Source of the DNA: Oryzias latipes
Lineage: Eukaryota > Chordata > Actinopteri > Beloniformes > Adrianichthyidae
NCBI RefSeq assembly: GCF_002234675.1
Contig: NC_019866.2
Coordinates: 20,071,311-20,135,310, forward strand
Direction of reading: 5' to 3'
Length of the DNA: 64,000 nt
Shown here: positions 1 through 13,600 of the stretch, in pieces
Numbering within the stretch: the first letter of the stretch is position 1
How the letters are laid out: each line of letters begins with the position of its first letter
Notes under the pieces: model-generated
The model's input: the letters and a program-made list of their open reading frames with translations, nothing else
Database searches by the model: none
What the model was told of the DNA's origin: nothing
Translations under genes and position numbers: made by a program

Positions 1-72
1 TAAATAAGAGACTGCACAGTTATGTTTGTGGAAATATACAACAGAGTCATGATTTGAACAGGTTCCACATAC

Positions 73-2862
73 CTCCTCACTGCTTGGGTGGCCTGTATTT
101 GGGTCCATGAAGGCAAATGTCTTGACATCAAACCTCCTGACCTGGGAGTGGGAGGCAGTCCTTCCCTGCTCATCGACGGGCACGGAGCTCCCCAAGTTAT
201 CCAGAGGGTTGGGACATCTTATATAGAAAAGGTTAGGGCCCTTGTGTTGATCTACCAGATCACCACAGGAACAAACTTCTTACCCATCATGGAGGAGAGT
301 CCACACAGAGTGTTTGGATGTAGGATAGGCGAAGCAGTCTCTGACACGCAGAAAAAGTGTGGGATCCGGAGACGGCTGCGCGATGGAGATTTCCACATTC
401 ACAGCTTTCCGCAGCGGCACTGTCAGAGGAAGCTGGTCCTCAGGAATGAAGGCCGTAAAGGATGAATCTACAGGATGAAATGGTCAAAGATCTGTGGCAG
501 GACTTGTTTAAAGACCCACCACCTCACACCCCCAACCGAACATTACCAGTGCAACAGACATGGCGAGCAATATTGGCGCTATCCAGCCGTACAGTTCTTA
601 GCCGGATGCCAGCTCAGACCAAGAAAAGGAAGACAGACGTACGTGGATCTAGTCGTCTATAAGATGCATCAGAATGGAGCAGAACATAATAAATTCAATA
701 TTTTTCAAACACCATTTTATCGTCTGCTCCTGATTCACAATGGTTTGAATAAAGAAATACTCAGAAATTTAATTTTAAGATGAGTTTTCTTTAAATTTGT
801 CCTCAATCAGAAGAATGCCCCAAGATCATGTTAGAAACACAGTTTCATCAGAGTAGGTCTTTAATTACAGGCTGTGGCGTTTTCCATTACCTGTAGCTAT
901 TCTCATCTGCACCTTGATTGTTCCTTGTGCGACCACAGGCGGGGGATTGGTCACTGTATAGAAGGACCGCAGATCTTTGGCGCGTATTAGATCAGATTCC
1001 TCATATTCACATTCAACTTGGAGACTAAAAAACACAAAACTTGCTTATGTACCTTAGTGTGGTAGGATAAATTGTTGACTCTGTGACAGCATTGTGAGCA
1101 GTTCACGCTTACCTAAACGGTGAAGGTCTGCTTTTACTTTTTGGAGGCAGCTCCTCCACTTCCACCTCATAGATCACCAGATCTCCATCCATCTATTTAC
1201 ACGATTGAAAAACAATATTCAGGCCATGTGTTCAAGGTTTAGGCGTTGTGATAAGTTGCCTTACCTTCATTTTTGCACCACAGTCCTGGACTCCTATCTT
1301 AAAGACGGCAACATCTGAGGTTGTGATTGTCGGGAGACACTGAGGCTGATCCTTGATCACAAGGGTGCTGGGATCAATGGGTGGGTGGGTGTCTGCAGCC
1401 TTCACAGTAAACACAAAGTGGCCATCCAGAGAGCATGCTGGACAAAAAGTCAAAACGGTATAAAAAAAGAAAAGGAAAAAAAAGATGATTGCGGGAGCGT
1501 TAAAACTTCTCTGTAGAGCAGCAGTGACAGAACACTTTACCATTGAGTCTGTAGTAACAGCTTGCTGTGCGAGTATTGTAGCAGCATCCCAGCTTAGTAC
1601 AGGCATCTTCTTTGATAACTTGGTGGCCACACTGGATTTGCAAAGATTTCTCAACAATGCACTCACCAGGAAATGCTGGAGGAGGAGTCGAGATTTTATT
1701 CAGAATGCAAATATGTGACAAAAAGATAAAGGAAAGAAGGGACTCAGAAGGGACAAGCCAAAAATCTTGTTTGACGAAGTGCGTTTCACTTTTCAACAAA
1801 ATGTACAAAAACTATAGTTTTATTAGTTACAAATACAACTCACGGTTTTAATACCAAAACTCAGTAAAATTAAAACATAGTTGAAATAGAAATAAAAACA
1901 AACATTCAATTTAAAAATCAATTCTGTAACTACGAAGTTTGACTTGAACCGTAATGATCCATAACAGAAAAAGTGACGTTTATTTGAGCGTCATCTGCAT
2001 AACTAGGTTACAAAATGTTATTCAATCCTCTGCGGTGCATGAAATCATTCTGAACTCCAACCATTACATAAAAAAAGGGAAAAAAGCAAAAACCTAATAA
2101 AAACCAAGTATGCCATTTTAGAGTCAGAGAAGTTTGGGCTACTCACGTGTGGGGTCAACCCTTGATTTGCTTCTCTTTATCAGAGGACAGCTGATATTAA
2201 CTCTGATCCATTGATCCTCTCCAGTCAGTTGGACTAGAAGAGAGAACATCACTTTGCTTCCCTAAGTAAAAAAAATATAAGCCGTAGAACTTGGCTTTTA
2301 ATCATTTTTATTTTTTGATAGTTTCCATAATTTACTATAATCTGAAAAACACACCGCATTTTTAGTACAACACTGTCATGTCAGAGAAAGTTGACACTTG
2401 ACATTTTATTTAAATAACTGGAGTGTAAAAATGTAAATACCTCCACACGAGCATAGCAGCTGTCATATCTGCCAAAAAACGAGAGGCTTTGGTTGTTCCT
2501 CAGCTTCACTCCACAGGATCCATCTGAACCAAGCACAGGATGTAAGGGACCAGCAGGGTCTGCAGAACAGGACATCAACCAGTGTTACAATGAGTGTTAT
2601 GGAACAAAAATACAAGAAACTGTTTTACTGATTCCTTTTTGGGTTGGAAAACTGTGGTTCTACCTCTGACACGCAAATTGTCTTTGACCAGGGGGCCAAA
2701 CGCAGCTCTCATTCCTTTCTCAGAGCACGTGACTGTCGGCAGGGCGAGGTGCGTCCTCTCGGAGCTTCTCCTTCTCTGGATGTCTGAGCTGCAGCCACAC
2801 ATTTGAGCCGCCAAGGCCGACAGTAAAGATACCAAACACAGTTTTACGGAACAGCAGTTCAT
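73..2862 (-). CDS. Zona pellucida glycoprotein (ZP1/ZP4 type), 5' nine exons, partial
   Basis: Egg-coat structural glycoprotein, secreted and assembled by ZP-domain polymerisation. Exons read on the minus strand: 2862-2664, 2559-2441, 2261-2147, 1675-1541, 1437-1265, 1192-1113, 1024-891, 467-284, 217-73. They join into 428 codons without a stop; further exons lie left of the window. Order: signal peptide (about 1-23, MNCCSVKLCLVSLLSALAAQ); a ZP-N-like domain with four cysteines (about 45-136); a trefoil domain with six cysteines (about 150-187, ending GCCYNTRTASCYY); the ZP-N half of the ZP module with four cysteines (about 190-280); then ZP-C up to FAFMDPNTG. The donor after 1113 (GTAAGC) is used rather than the GT at 1137, because only it keeps frame with the next exon. 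Trefoil plus ZP is the ZP1/ZP4 arrangement; the Pro/Gln-rich repeats common in fish ZP4/choriogenin H are absent. Which paralogue it is cannot be settled here. Confidence 0.9.
515..785 (+). repeat. Dispersed repeat family A, copy 1 (in ZP intron 7)
   Basis: Lies inside the ZP intron between exons 891 and 467, antisense to that gene. It shares with copies near 10.2, 36.1, 39.7, 40.0 and 58.1 kb a core reading roughly AIQPYxF-PD-SSD-E and a tail with TCTGCTCCTGATTCACAA and AATAAAGAAATACTCA. The frame is disrupted here. Confidence 0.75.
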
Positions 2863-4463
2863 CTCCTCACACGTTTTGCTTTTAGATTTGGGTTTTTACT
2901 CCAGACAAATCAGCTTCTCACTCTGGGACTCAGAGAGCGGGTCACGTGACACTTGTTAATTACTTCTAATTAGTTTGCAGCCCGTTGCATCCCTGCGTCA
3001 ATTCACGCAAAACTCTAATAATGCAAATCTTTTTCTTTCTTTTCTCTGTAATATATATATATATTAATATGTTAACAAAACCAATTTACTCTCACACACA
3101 AAGAAAAACCCATAACTTGGCCCATGAAATCAAAGACTATGTACATGTGCAAGATGTCATAGTACAGAAAGTATAGGAAGACCAAACCGAAAAAAGTAGA
3201 CATTGCGTTTAAGGTTAGCGCTCAAATGCTCTCTTAATAACTGTTGTAATGTCTAATCAAATACAACAGTAAAGGTGCCACAATCTTAAGAAAGACATCA
3301 TGATAGAGTCCATTTGTCAATTTATCAAGGGAAACATAGTTTAATACAATATATTATAAGTAATGTCCTCATATAAATTTGCATGTCTTCATAAAACATA
3401 TAAATACATACAAATATATCTGTGGTATGTTTAAGCGTTTTTTTTTTACTAATCCAAGTTTTCCCATCTTGTTAATCTATTTAGGGTCAACAATTTTGTG
3501 CCTTTCTTTCTATTTACCTCAGTTTGTCACACTTTTATCTGACCAATTTTAAATGAAGAATGAAGAAAACTTCTAAACATTCACTGTCCTTTTTTGTTGG
3601 CTTATTCCACCCTTTCACCTGCTCTTAGTGTATCTTAAATTCTTTCTCATATTATTTATTTTAACCCATGACTTTAAATATAAAAATAAAAATGTAAAAA
3701 ATATATATGAAGTAATAAAATAATCTCCTCAAAAGATGTTTTTTTTGTATCAGAGTTTAGATAAATCAGAACACAAAATGAAAAACATTAAGATAAACTT
3801 TAACATGAAGCTTTGGTGACATGGTTGTTGATTGAACATGGTTGTTTACATACAATGCTCCACAATACTGGAATCCTCACCTCCTGCAGCTGACATCTCA
3901 AAAAGAGCAATTCTTCTACCACTTATGTTCAGTCTCAAAGCGTTTTCAAGGAAGAATTTAACTAATTTAGACTGCAATAGATTGGCAATAATTAAATTTA
4001 ATCTACAAAAACAGAGAAGTGTTCGCTGTTAAAACAAAATGAAACGATCATTCTTCATAAATGTTTTAATCAGAATAGAAAACTGATAGTATTTTTTGAA
4101 ATATGCGCCCTGAAAACACAATTAAAAAAGAAAAAGAAAAGGATAAAGGCATAAAAAATGATTTACTAAATAAAATTGTGGTGTTTTATGGGTACTTTAA
4201 ATTCTTTAAACAATAAATAGGCTGCTATATTTAAAAAGTTAAAGAGAACATAGAAGAAAAGGAAAATTATATTTACTTTGTAAAACTAAACATAAAATGA
4301 TTAAAAGTCACCATTGAAAAAATATTTCATATATGTTCCTTTAGAATTATACAGGCTCTTGTTTGCTTCCTAAAATATTAATTAACAGGCTGTTATGAAT
4401 GTAATTAATCGTTTCACAGAAAGATCAGGAAAATTCCACTACTTTTTTTGTGTTGTACTTTCA
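2863..4463. other. Intergenic, divergent ZP / wbp2-like
   Basis: AT-rich spacer between the ZP start and the WBP2-like promoter. It contains a short TA run (about 3048-3065) and poly-T tracts. I see no gene; the small reading frames are short and unsupported. Confidence 0.6.
2943..2955 (-). promoter_or_regulatory. E-box pair upstream of the ZP gene
   Basis: CACGTG at 2943-2948 is followed by CACTTG at 2950-2955, about 80-95 bp upstream of the ZP start codon. Vertebrate ZP promoters are activated by FIGLA through CANNTG E-boxes. Role here is inferred from position only. Confidence 0.35.
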
Positions 4464-4475
4464 CGCGCATGCGCA
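4464..4475 (+). promoter_or_regulatory. NRF1-type site in wbp2-like promoter
   Basis: CGCGCATGCGCA matches the palindromic NRF1 consensus in full, about 130 bp upstream of the WBP2-like start codon, in the most CpG-rich stretch of the spacer. This fits a TATA-less promoter. Confidence 0.6.
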
Positions 4476-4520
4476 CACAAACAAAACAAAAGCCAGCGGA
4501 TCACGAGTCAGACGGGATCG

Positions 4521-4542
4521 TGACGTAAAGCTCGTGACGTTT
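4521..4542 (+). promoter_or_regulatory. Two CRE-half-site motifs
   Basis: TGACGTAA (4521-4528) and TGACGTTT (4535-4542) lie 60-85 bp upstream of the WBP2-like ATG, 14 bp apart start to start. They resemble CREB/ATF sites; functional role is inferred. Confidence 0.4.
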
Positions 4543-4603
4543 CTAGACTGAGCTGACAGTCGTCTTTAGCTTGATCAACAGACAGCATTAGGCTCTTTTA
4601 AAC

Positions 4604-7600
4604 ATGGCCTTGAATCGAAATCATTCCCCAAATGGCGGAGCGTTGATAAACAACGGAGAAAGGTGCGTATTTTTGGTCAGTTTTTAGCGGTCGTGTCCCC
4701 GCCCGGCTTGTTTACTTTGCCAGTGAGTGCCAAGTCAGCTAGTTGGCCTGAAAAACATTAGCATCGCTAACTTTTTTCCCCCTTCGCTTTCGTGTCATGT
4801 TCAAAGTTAACTCTGAAAATGTGGATGTACTGTCCTAACATTACAGCAGTAAATATATCTGTAAAATGGACCGGTCGGCAGCTTTTGGCTAATTCCTGTT
4901 TCGGTGCGTTGGCTAACCTGTTAGCTCACCATCAGAAAGGAAGTAAGAAATGTTTCATTACGCTGGCTGTGCGGAACAAGACTTTCGTCATTTAAGTGCT
5001 TTATTATGTAAAATTATATCTAGATTGTAAAAAGAATAAGATAACGGATACATAAAAAATAAAATAATTGGACCACAAAATCAAGTAATGGATTTAACGT
5101 CTAAAATACGTACATTATCGATCAAATTTCTTTTAATAAAATAAAACATCTTTTATAACCACCCGCATTACTAGATTTATAATGGAAACATTAACCCTGG
5201 AGGACCCAAGAGAATTTTCATCTGGACTTTAAAAGTTCATTTGACTTTAATTTTTTTTTTTTTTTATTTTTTTGACGTTGTTCATTTAGGGAAGCTACCG
5301 ATTCACAGCCCCAAAACAAACAAACAAAAAATCATAGATATTATAGAAGACAGTTGCCAAATCTGACCCTTTGGGTTCTCCAGAATTAAAAAGTTTTCAT
5401 ATTTATTTAAATTGTGTTAAGTGATAAGCGGTTGATCAAAATTTGATTCTGTATTATTTATTTTTGTAAAATCTTATTTTGATTTTCAAAGTGTACAAAT
5501 CCAAATACTCAATTAACACTAATCAGTAATGTGAGCAACTTTGTATTTAATTCTAAGTTTCAGTTCCTCTGATTCTTTTTCCTCCAGTGTTGTAAGACAG
5601 TGTAAGAATGTGGAGCTGTCATTCAGTGATGTCACCAGCAAGACTGACATACTTAAGGGGACCAAAAAGGGCACCATTTACCTGACTCCATACAGGGTAC
5701 AGACAACCTCATATACTAAAAACAAGCTAAACTTTTTTGATTTGGAGTTTCATCTTGTGATTTTGTTTGCTTCCTGTCTGCTTTAGTTGGTGTTTGTCTC
5801 CAACAATCCCAAGGATTGTCTGGGTTCAGCTATGTTCCCCTACTACCTGATGAAGGGCTGCAGCCTTGAGCAGCCGGTCTTTGGAGCCAACTACATTAAA
5901 GGCACAGTCAGGGCTGAGCCTGGAGGTATGGGCTTTTTCATTTTGCTCTTAGCATTAGAGGAATCTCACATTTCCCCTGTGAGATGCATCCAACATGAAG
6001 TGCATCTGTTTTCCAGGTTACTGGGAGGGTCAGGCTAATTTCAAGATGTCCTTCCCCAGTGGAGGAGCCATTGAGGTGGGGCAGCATCTCTTCAAATTGG
6101 CTACAAACGGTTTGTGTGACGTTTTTTTAATCCATTCAAATCTACCTTTTAAGTCACTGAACAAAAATCTTATGGCCTAGAATATGGAGAATATAGATCT
6201 TAAAGTAGAAATAAAAGTAAATGTTATATAAATGAAAAATATCTGAGGGGAAGAAAAATTGATGTATAAAATGTATGTTAAAGACCTATAAAAAACAAAA
6301 GAAAAAAATATTATAATGACTACTAATTAAAGATAATTTGCTATGCAGACATAATGAGATTTATAATGTCTGTTAAAAACAAAAAGTTTTGATGCCTTTT
6401 CAAGTGGAGAGCATCGAGAATACATGGTCTAAATATTTGGATTATTATCTAGGTTTGAGATCTATCCATTTGAGTTTTATTACACAGTTTAGGGGCTGCC
6501 ACAGAATACGCAGCAACCTCTGAGCTTGTGTCTACACTGGGGAACCTTCTAGAACAGAGCTCAGCAACGCTCAGGACACGAAGTGCCGATTGGAAATTTT
6601 CTCCGGAACAACTGTGACATCGCCTAATAATGCCAACTCTACTACAAAGAAATACAATCTAATTTCCAATATATCGGAAATTGTATTCGCAGACATAAAT
6701 ATATTTTAGCATTAAAATAAAACAAGTGCTTTCATAACAATTTTGCACAAGGAAAATGGGTCAAAATTGAAATAATAATTAAACTATGTTTGTTAAAAAA
6801 AACAAAAAGTACTGCATTTGTGGTATGTTGTACCTACAGCATCAGGGTTGGATACCTTATAACAAAATACCATTAATATGCTATTTCAATGAACTTAACA
6901 ACCATGAAAATAAAATGCATATGCTTTTGGCTTATTCATGTTTTGTTACATTATGTAACTTAATGGAAGTTAGTTCTGTGATGGTGCTTTTATTCCATGT
7001 AAAATGACATTAGCATATGTTGGCTAATTATATAGTCATATACATTTTCCTCAATTCAGGGTTCGTACGAAAAACCTGTAAAAAACATGGGATTCGAATT
7101 TAAATTGTGGCAGAAGTTCAACCTCACTCTATCTGTGATGGGAGTTGCTGTTGTTAGTTTTCATCAGTTCAGCGCACAGAGCTTTTAACTTGCTATCGGA
7201 CAGGGATTGTGAATTGCAGAGACGTGTAGCTTTAACAAAAAGGGACTTTTCAAGGAGGAGTATCAACTGTGGCTAATGAAAGACCCCGACCAGAAACATT
7301 CAAAATGCAGACTTTATTCCAAGTCCTTCTGCCCGAGCAGAATTAACGGCATAAAAACATGATCTCTTTATTATGGAAGCGTATTGCATTCACTTAAAAA
7401 AAAAAGATCTTCGTTCTTATTTTTTTGTGTTTTAATAAAAAAAAAAAAAATACCCACGGGTAACCTTCGTTTAAGTTTTTTCTTAATTTATGTTCTATTT
7501 TTCAAGAACTACAAAAGCAAAGATACAAACTATAAGATGATCTGCAATTGAAAGTTAAAAAAAAAAGCCAAAATGTGTCTGAGTCATAGAAATGAATGAT

Positions 7601-10600
7601 CTGTTTTGATTTTCCTACTTACTTTATCCACAAACACTACAGAGAAAACGGTGGGGAAGTATTAATATGAACGGTTTATGTGTTTTGTGAGTTTTTTTCA
7701 GATTTTTGCTATAATTTTTTTTCTGAATTTGCTATAAGTTTAATAAATATATATATTTTTAGGACTACAACAGTTGTAGTCCTAGGAGATAATTACGTGT
7801 CTACAATTTGCATTACTCAAGCATACTGGTTCACTCTGAGCAAAAGAGTAATGATAAAAGGGACTTCTGTAGAGTTTGTTTTAAGAATAATGAGTTATTG
7901 TGACGATTTTGAGATTATTGTTATTGAGAAACTGCTATTGTTCGTCTCAGGTGTTTTTGTGTACTTTATTGAGTGTTCCTGCCTGCATCTGCAGCTTCAC
8001 ATTAAGGCAAACTCCATCTGGAACTTGTTTTCTGCATCACAACAGCCAATAATAAACAGTTAATGCTGATCAATATGTAATACTCCCACAAGGTTTTGCT
8101 CTGTAATATTTGTTGATAAAGTCAGTAGGAAGAACTAAACAGTGATATGTGATATGGTGACGAGCGCAGAAACTAAACGGATCATGTCTGTGACACTTTG
8201 AGGCTTTTCAACATTTAATTGCAGATCATTTTATAGTTTTCATGAGCAGATGAGCTCAGCTCAGCTTCACATTTTTCCCACTCACGCTCCATCCACAGAC
8301 ACTCGCTCATATCGCTCCGCCTGTCCTCTCATCGGCAACAGTTTCTAAACACAGGATCATTATTACAGCATTTTATTTCACCCTGCAAAATTTAGTTTTC
8401 TGTTTTTTTTTCGTTCCTACAATGCGCATTAATTGAAATATCACGTTCATGAAGGCTGACACAGGAAGTAATGTAGATTGTTTGAAACTATAAAGTTTTA
8501 TTAAAAAGAAGTGGTAGTATTTATACAGGTGGGCGGGGTCACAGTAACAGCATTGGATGAATGGACCCTTTCTTTTTAGGGAAAAAGCTCATTGTGAGAA
8601 GAGATACTTTTCTATAATGTTATGAGTTTCATAAGATACTTTTTCTGTGATGTTTCAGAACATATCTTTATGTTTCAAAGGTACATACATCTAGGTCTCA
8701 TTAAAGTAAAAGTGGAATTTATTTATATAAGAAAAAAACAAGAAGGGCAAAAACAGCCTTGCGGAACGCCATGTATGAAAGCAGTATTGCGAAGGCTAAC
8801 GTTATATTTTCTTTTTTAAAATATAGAACTACCTAGTAAAATTGGTGTTTACAAAGCACAACAACAGTTTTTCCAATAGAAATATTGCAAAGTGAAGATT
8901 AAGTACAAATGGAATTAAGCAATAGTAGTTTCAGACATTTTACTATAACAGGAACATACTGTCTGCAGAGAGATGCCATTTCATCAAGAAGTTGATTTGT
9001 GTTTCTTATGTAATAAATTGTAAACCATTCAGATGTTTCCAGATAGTCATATTAAGGGTTAGCTCTTAAGGTTTTAGTACATTTGGTACAAGCTGATCAG
9101 GAAGGCGGGTTCTGCCATTGGCTGCAAACGGGAATCATTTGAAGCCGTGATAGAGAGGAAGTCACTAAACAAGATCTTATCCATTATGGACAACCCAGAG
9201 CATTCTCTCCACCCTGTTCTGGACAAACAGCGGAGCTCCTTCTCTAAGAGGCTCAGACAGCTCCGCTCCAAAACTGCCAGATACCGGAAATCCTTCCTAC
9301 CCAATACAATAACACTGTATAATAACTCACAATGCAATAGATGACCTTTGCACATTTTTTCTTTTTTGCACATCTTTTTACCTGCACGGTCTGTAAATAA
9401 CTTTTTAAATTATACAACCTTATTGTTGACATTTATGTTACTTTTTTCTTTTTTATATTATTCTTATTTTTTTCTCTCTGCTGTCATTTGCTACGGTAAC
9501 GAACAAATTTCCCACGTGTGGGATCAATAAATGATGATTGATTCTGACATTTCAAGACTATCCTTACATGCTGGGGGTGGGCGTATACATACAATATGAG
9601 CATGCCTGTCATTTTTGGGAAAACACATTTTTAGCCGACTAGACACATTTTTTTAAATAACATTTTTTCTGTGCAGCTTCTCAAGCTCCTCCAGCTCAGA
9701 ATGGCGCCGCCTCTTACGGATACCCTGCCCCTGGAATGATGAATGGATATGGCCCACCTCCACCTGCTCCTAATGGCTATCCTTACCCGCCCCCACCCCA
9801 GCAGAATGGGTTCTACCAAGGCCCCCCTGTTGTTCCTGGCAATGTGGGATACTCTTATGCACCAGCTGCTGGAGGTAAGGAGTTTTAAAAAAAAAACGTG
9901 TGTTTGATTTTGTTACGGGTCCATGACACATTTTTCACACAAAATGTTCTAAAAAAGGAGGATGGTTTCCTGTCTTTGAAATTAGTTTTTTTTTTTTTTG
10001 CATTGGTTTGTTTCAAGCAAACACAACACAAAAATACTTAAAGGAAATCAAACCTTATTAAGATATTTAGTCATGTATTGATTGAAAAGTCTTACATTTG
10101 AAAACTCACTCTGATCATCTTTAATCCTTTGTAAAAGCCTTCAGTGTTTTTGTTTTTAAATAATGATTACGCTGTTTTTAGCTTAAATAAAATAGCTATG
10201 TCCGTTTTCCAGGACATACTTACTGCAGAGTGGCAGTATTTCATTAGAAATTCCCCTCTGAGATATGGCCAGGACCTTCGGCGTGGAACGACCCCACCCC
10301 CGTTCCCCTCCCTATTGCTGAGAACTCGAGAAACAGGGAGCTTGTGGCTCGCCCCAGCGGGATTTTAACATTACAAATACCATCTTTTGTTTGCTCCTGA
10401 TTTGTCTGCTCCTGATTCACAGCGATTTTAATAAAAAAAATCCTCAGGAATATAATTTCTGGCTTAATTTTCTTTATGTATGTCTGTCATCATGAGAAAA
10501 ATGCTCCAAAAATATGGTAAAACGGCATAACCACAATTTTCATCGAGTGGATGTTTTCAAGTCTTCTTTACTTAAATATTTACATTTGCCATATTTATTG

Positions 10601-13600
10601 ATCCTAAGTATTGCATAAAAATGCATATTTCTGTGTTTTAGGAATGTATCCAGCTGGTTTTGACTACATGGCCCCACCTCCCCCCTACCCTGGACCACCC
10701 CCAAACTGGACTCCACCTGGTCAGGACTGGGCAGCACCACCTCCTGTTGCAGGTCTGTTAGTCTGCTTTTGCTTTTGTTTCCATGAAGTATCGTGTGATG
10801 CAGTTTGGACCAAGTAAACAGACACGGTTATTATGAAGGCGGAAAAATGAACTGCAGTGGAAATAATCAGAAAATCCTAAAGGCCACTTAAAAAAAATAA
10901 AAACCATACAGGTTTTTCCGTTGTTTGCAGTTCCCTATAAAAATTACTTGTAGCATTAAGAATCATAATTAATGAAATATTTATAATTTTTACCGCTTTA
11001 GTGCCAAACAATTAGTGCTTCACCACCAGAGTTTTTTATATTCTTTTGACTATTGCAACTATTCAACTGTTTATACCATCAACGTTGTTCCTGCGGATTC
11101 TGAAGTGGAGAAATGCAGCCTTGCTCTGATATATAGGCAACACTTTACAGTGAAGTGCTGACATCATCAATGTAAATCTGCTGATTTTTTTCCCCCCGTT
11201 ACTTACATCACGTTTGTACAGGTTTGCATATCAGTGAATAATCCATATAAAAGTCACTTCTGTCCGCGCCACAATCAGCTGATTTAACGTGATCCCGTAA
11301 ACTGTTGCAGATCTATATGTCAAAGAGCGCGTGTTGTTTAGATGTCGGTGACATCACCAGTGCTAAAGGGTTAAGGGAAAACAGTTTGAGGTCAAACTTG
11401 ATCTTTGATCTTAGACTTTAAGTCACTGTACTGTCAGCATGCGTCTGAGCACCATATGGGCTCGATGGCAAAAAGTTTTTAATAACAGTAATACGCAGAG
11501 TTAATTAAGAATTAATAAGCAGAAATCATTTTCCTTGCGTCTATCCACTAATACCTTCATTTTTCAAGAGGCTGCATGCTCTGCACACTAACATGGAGTG
11601 AAACAGCCACACTAGGACGTATGAAACTCTAGACAGTTCTCAGTTCTGTTGGTTTGATGATGCCGGATGGTTTGCACAAGCTGAGGATTTCTTAAGTGCT
11701 TTCAGAGGCGGATGTGGTCTAAGCACTGATGCACATGATCCAAGTATGTTTGTTCTATTCCTTTAACAAATTAAATGGTCACTTAGTGCTTTTATGTTCA
11801 TTTTTAAAAGTGCTTTTGGAAACGCCAAATGATACTATGCGCAAAATATAAAAACAGCACGGGAAATAAGCAAACAAAAGTTACAGTTTGACAGAAAAGG
11901 CTGCTCTAAAGGATAAATGCATAATGTTTGAGGGCTGCACTCTCTTCTCACACCGAAAGGTCCTGGTTCAAATCCAAGTTGGGTTCTTTCTGTGTTGAGT
12001 TTGCATGTTCTGCTGGATAGGCTCCAGCAACCTAAACATATAGAAAGGGGGATGAATGGATTTTAAGATGTCATTGAAGGGGACTATATTAGCAAAATCA
12101 ACTTTTTCGAGCTTTTAAGTGTATTATAATGTTAATTCCTCACGAAAAACGACCCCAGAGTGGCATTTTGCTTCATTCACTCAACTCTGAGCATTCCTCT
12201 CCAGTCCCGCTCTCTGGGAAAATGAGCTGCGATTAAAAACAAATTTTTAATAAAAAACGTCTTCTGGGAATATATGATCGTATATAGGGATCAAGTTTAC
12301 TCTGAAAGGTTTAAGAATAGCATGATATTGGCCCTTTAAAAGACAGTCATGGATGTCTTGGAAAATATATTTTCTGGTGAAACTGGGTTTCCAAACCTTC
12401 ACTTTCTCACTAATAAGCTTTCTTTCTTTCTGTTTATTCTGCTTTTTAAAAGCGGAGTCTGCGTGTCAGTTAGTTCTCTCAATTTATTTTCCCAGGGACA
12501 TGATTTTTCCTTAGCCTTCTCTTTTTCCCTATTGGGTTTTAGAAATCGGATTTCGGATTCACGTGACATTTAGGAAACCAGGTTGTTGAGAAATCCGGTT
12601 ACTTCAGCGATTGTTGCGACTGAAAGAGATTTCGGCACTTGCTAGGATTCCTCGTTTTCTAGTTCCTGCTCTTTAAATGTCTGCCCCACTGCACCCTTCA
12701 GATGTGATCCGTCATCCTTAAAATGACTCAGTTCAAAGGACGCCTTGAAGAAGGGGTGCCAGTGTCACTTTTATTAAAAATCAAAATGCATCCGCCTGTT
12801 TTGAGATCACCTCCGTCCTGCTGGGGGTTACACGGGGGTCACACAGTTCAGAGGATGAGAGTGTGGGTTGCTCTGAACATGTCGGCACTCTGTCAAAACT
12901 AAGAACAAATGATCTGCTCCCTGACAGCTGTGGAGTTTGAATCTGAATGTTCTTCCAGTCTGGCATGTTTTTAATGAGGACTCTGAGATGTTTCCTTTCA
13001 GAGTGCTGGTTGATGCTTGTCTGGAGGATTCCTGCTGCTGTCATTTGACTGCATGACTAACGCTAACCCTTCATTCTTCCACTGCCGCCTGACGCAGCAT
13101 CTGTTAGCAAACGCAGCGCCGTCTTCGTTCCTCATCATTTTGCGCCTTCTTCCTCGCACAGGTAACCCAAAGGCAGCCGAGGCAGCCGGCAGCGCCTACT
13201 ATAACCCCAACAACCCACACAGCGTGTACATGCCTACGGTAAGTTTTTTCATCCTCTGCAAAACATCTGCAGCTGCTTTCAACTGGATGTGTTCTCTAGA
13301 TTTCATGTGGGAGCCATTAAGATGTGGTCTAGATTTTCCCTGTGCCATGTCCAACTTTTAAGGTGCAACAAATGTATAAAAAAAAAAGAAAAAGGTCACA
13401 AAAACTAGTATTTTCTAAATATAATCATAAACGTGAATCTAAAATTTGAGCATCCTCAACTTTTAGCATCCTTATAACATTAGACAGCCAGTTGCTGAAT
13501 ATTATTTAATATTATAGTGTGTGGGAACAACTGTTGCAATAAATCCCTATTTGGAGTAAAGACTCCGTTTTTTTTGCAGCGTTCTTTTATGTTGAATCGG

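Noticed and set aside
1113..1192. Alternative ZP exon 6 donor at 1137 (AAAAA|GTAAAAG)
   Set aside because: Using it breaks the frame into exon 7 with an early stop; the GTAAGC donor after 1113 keeps frame.
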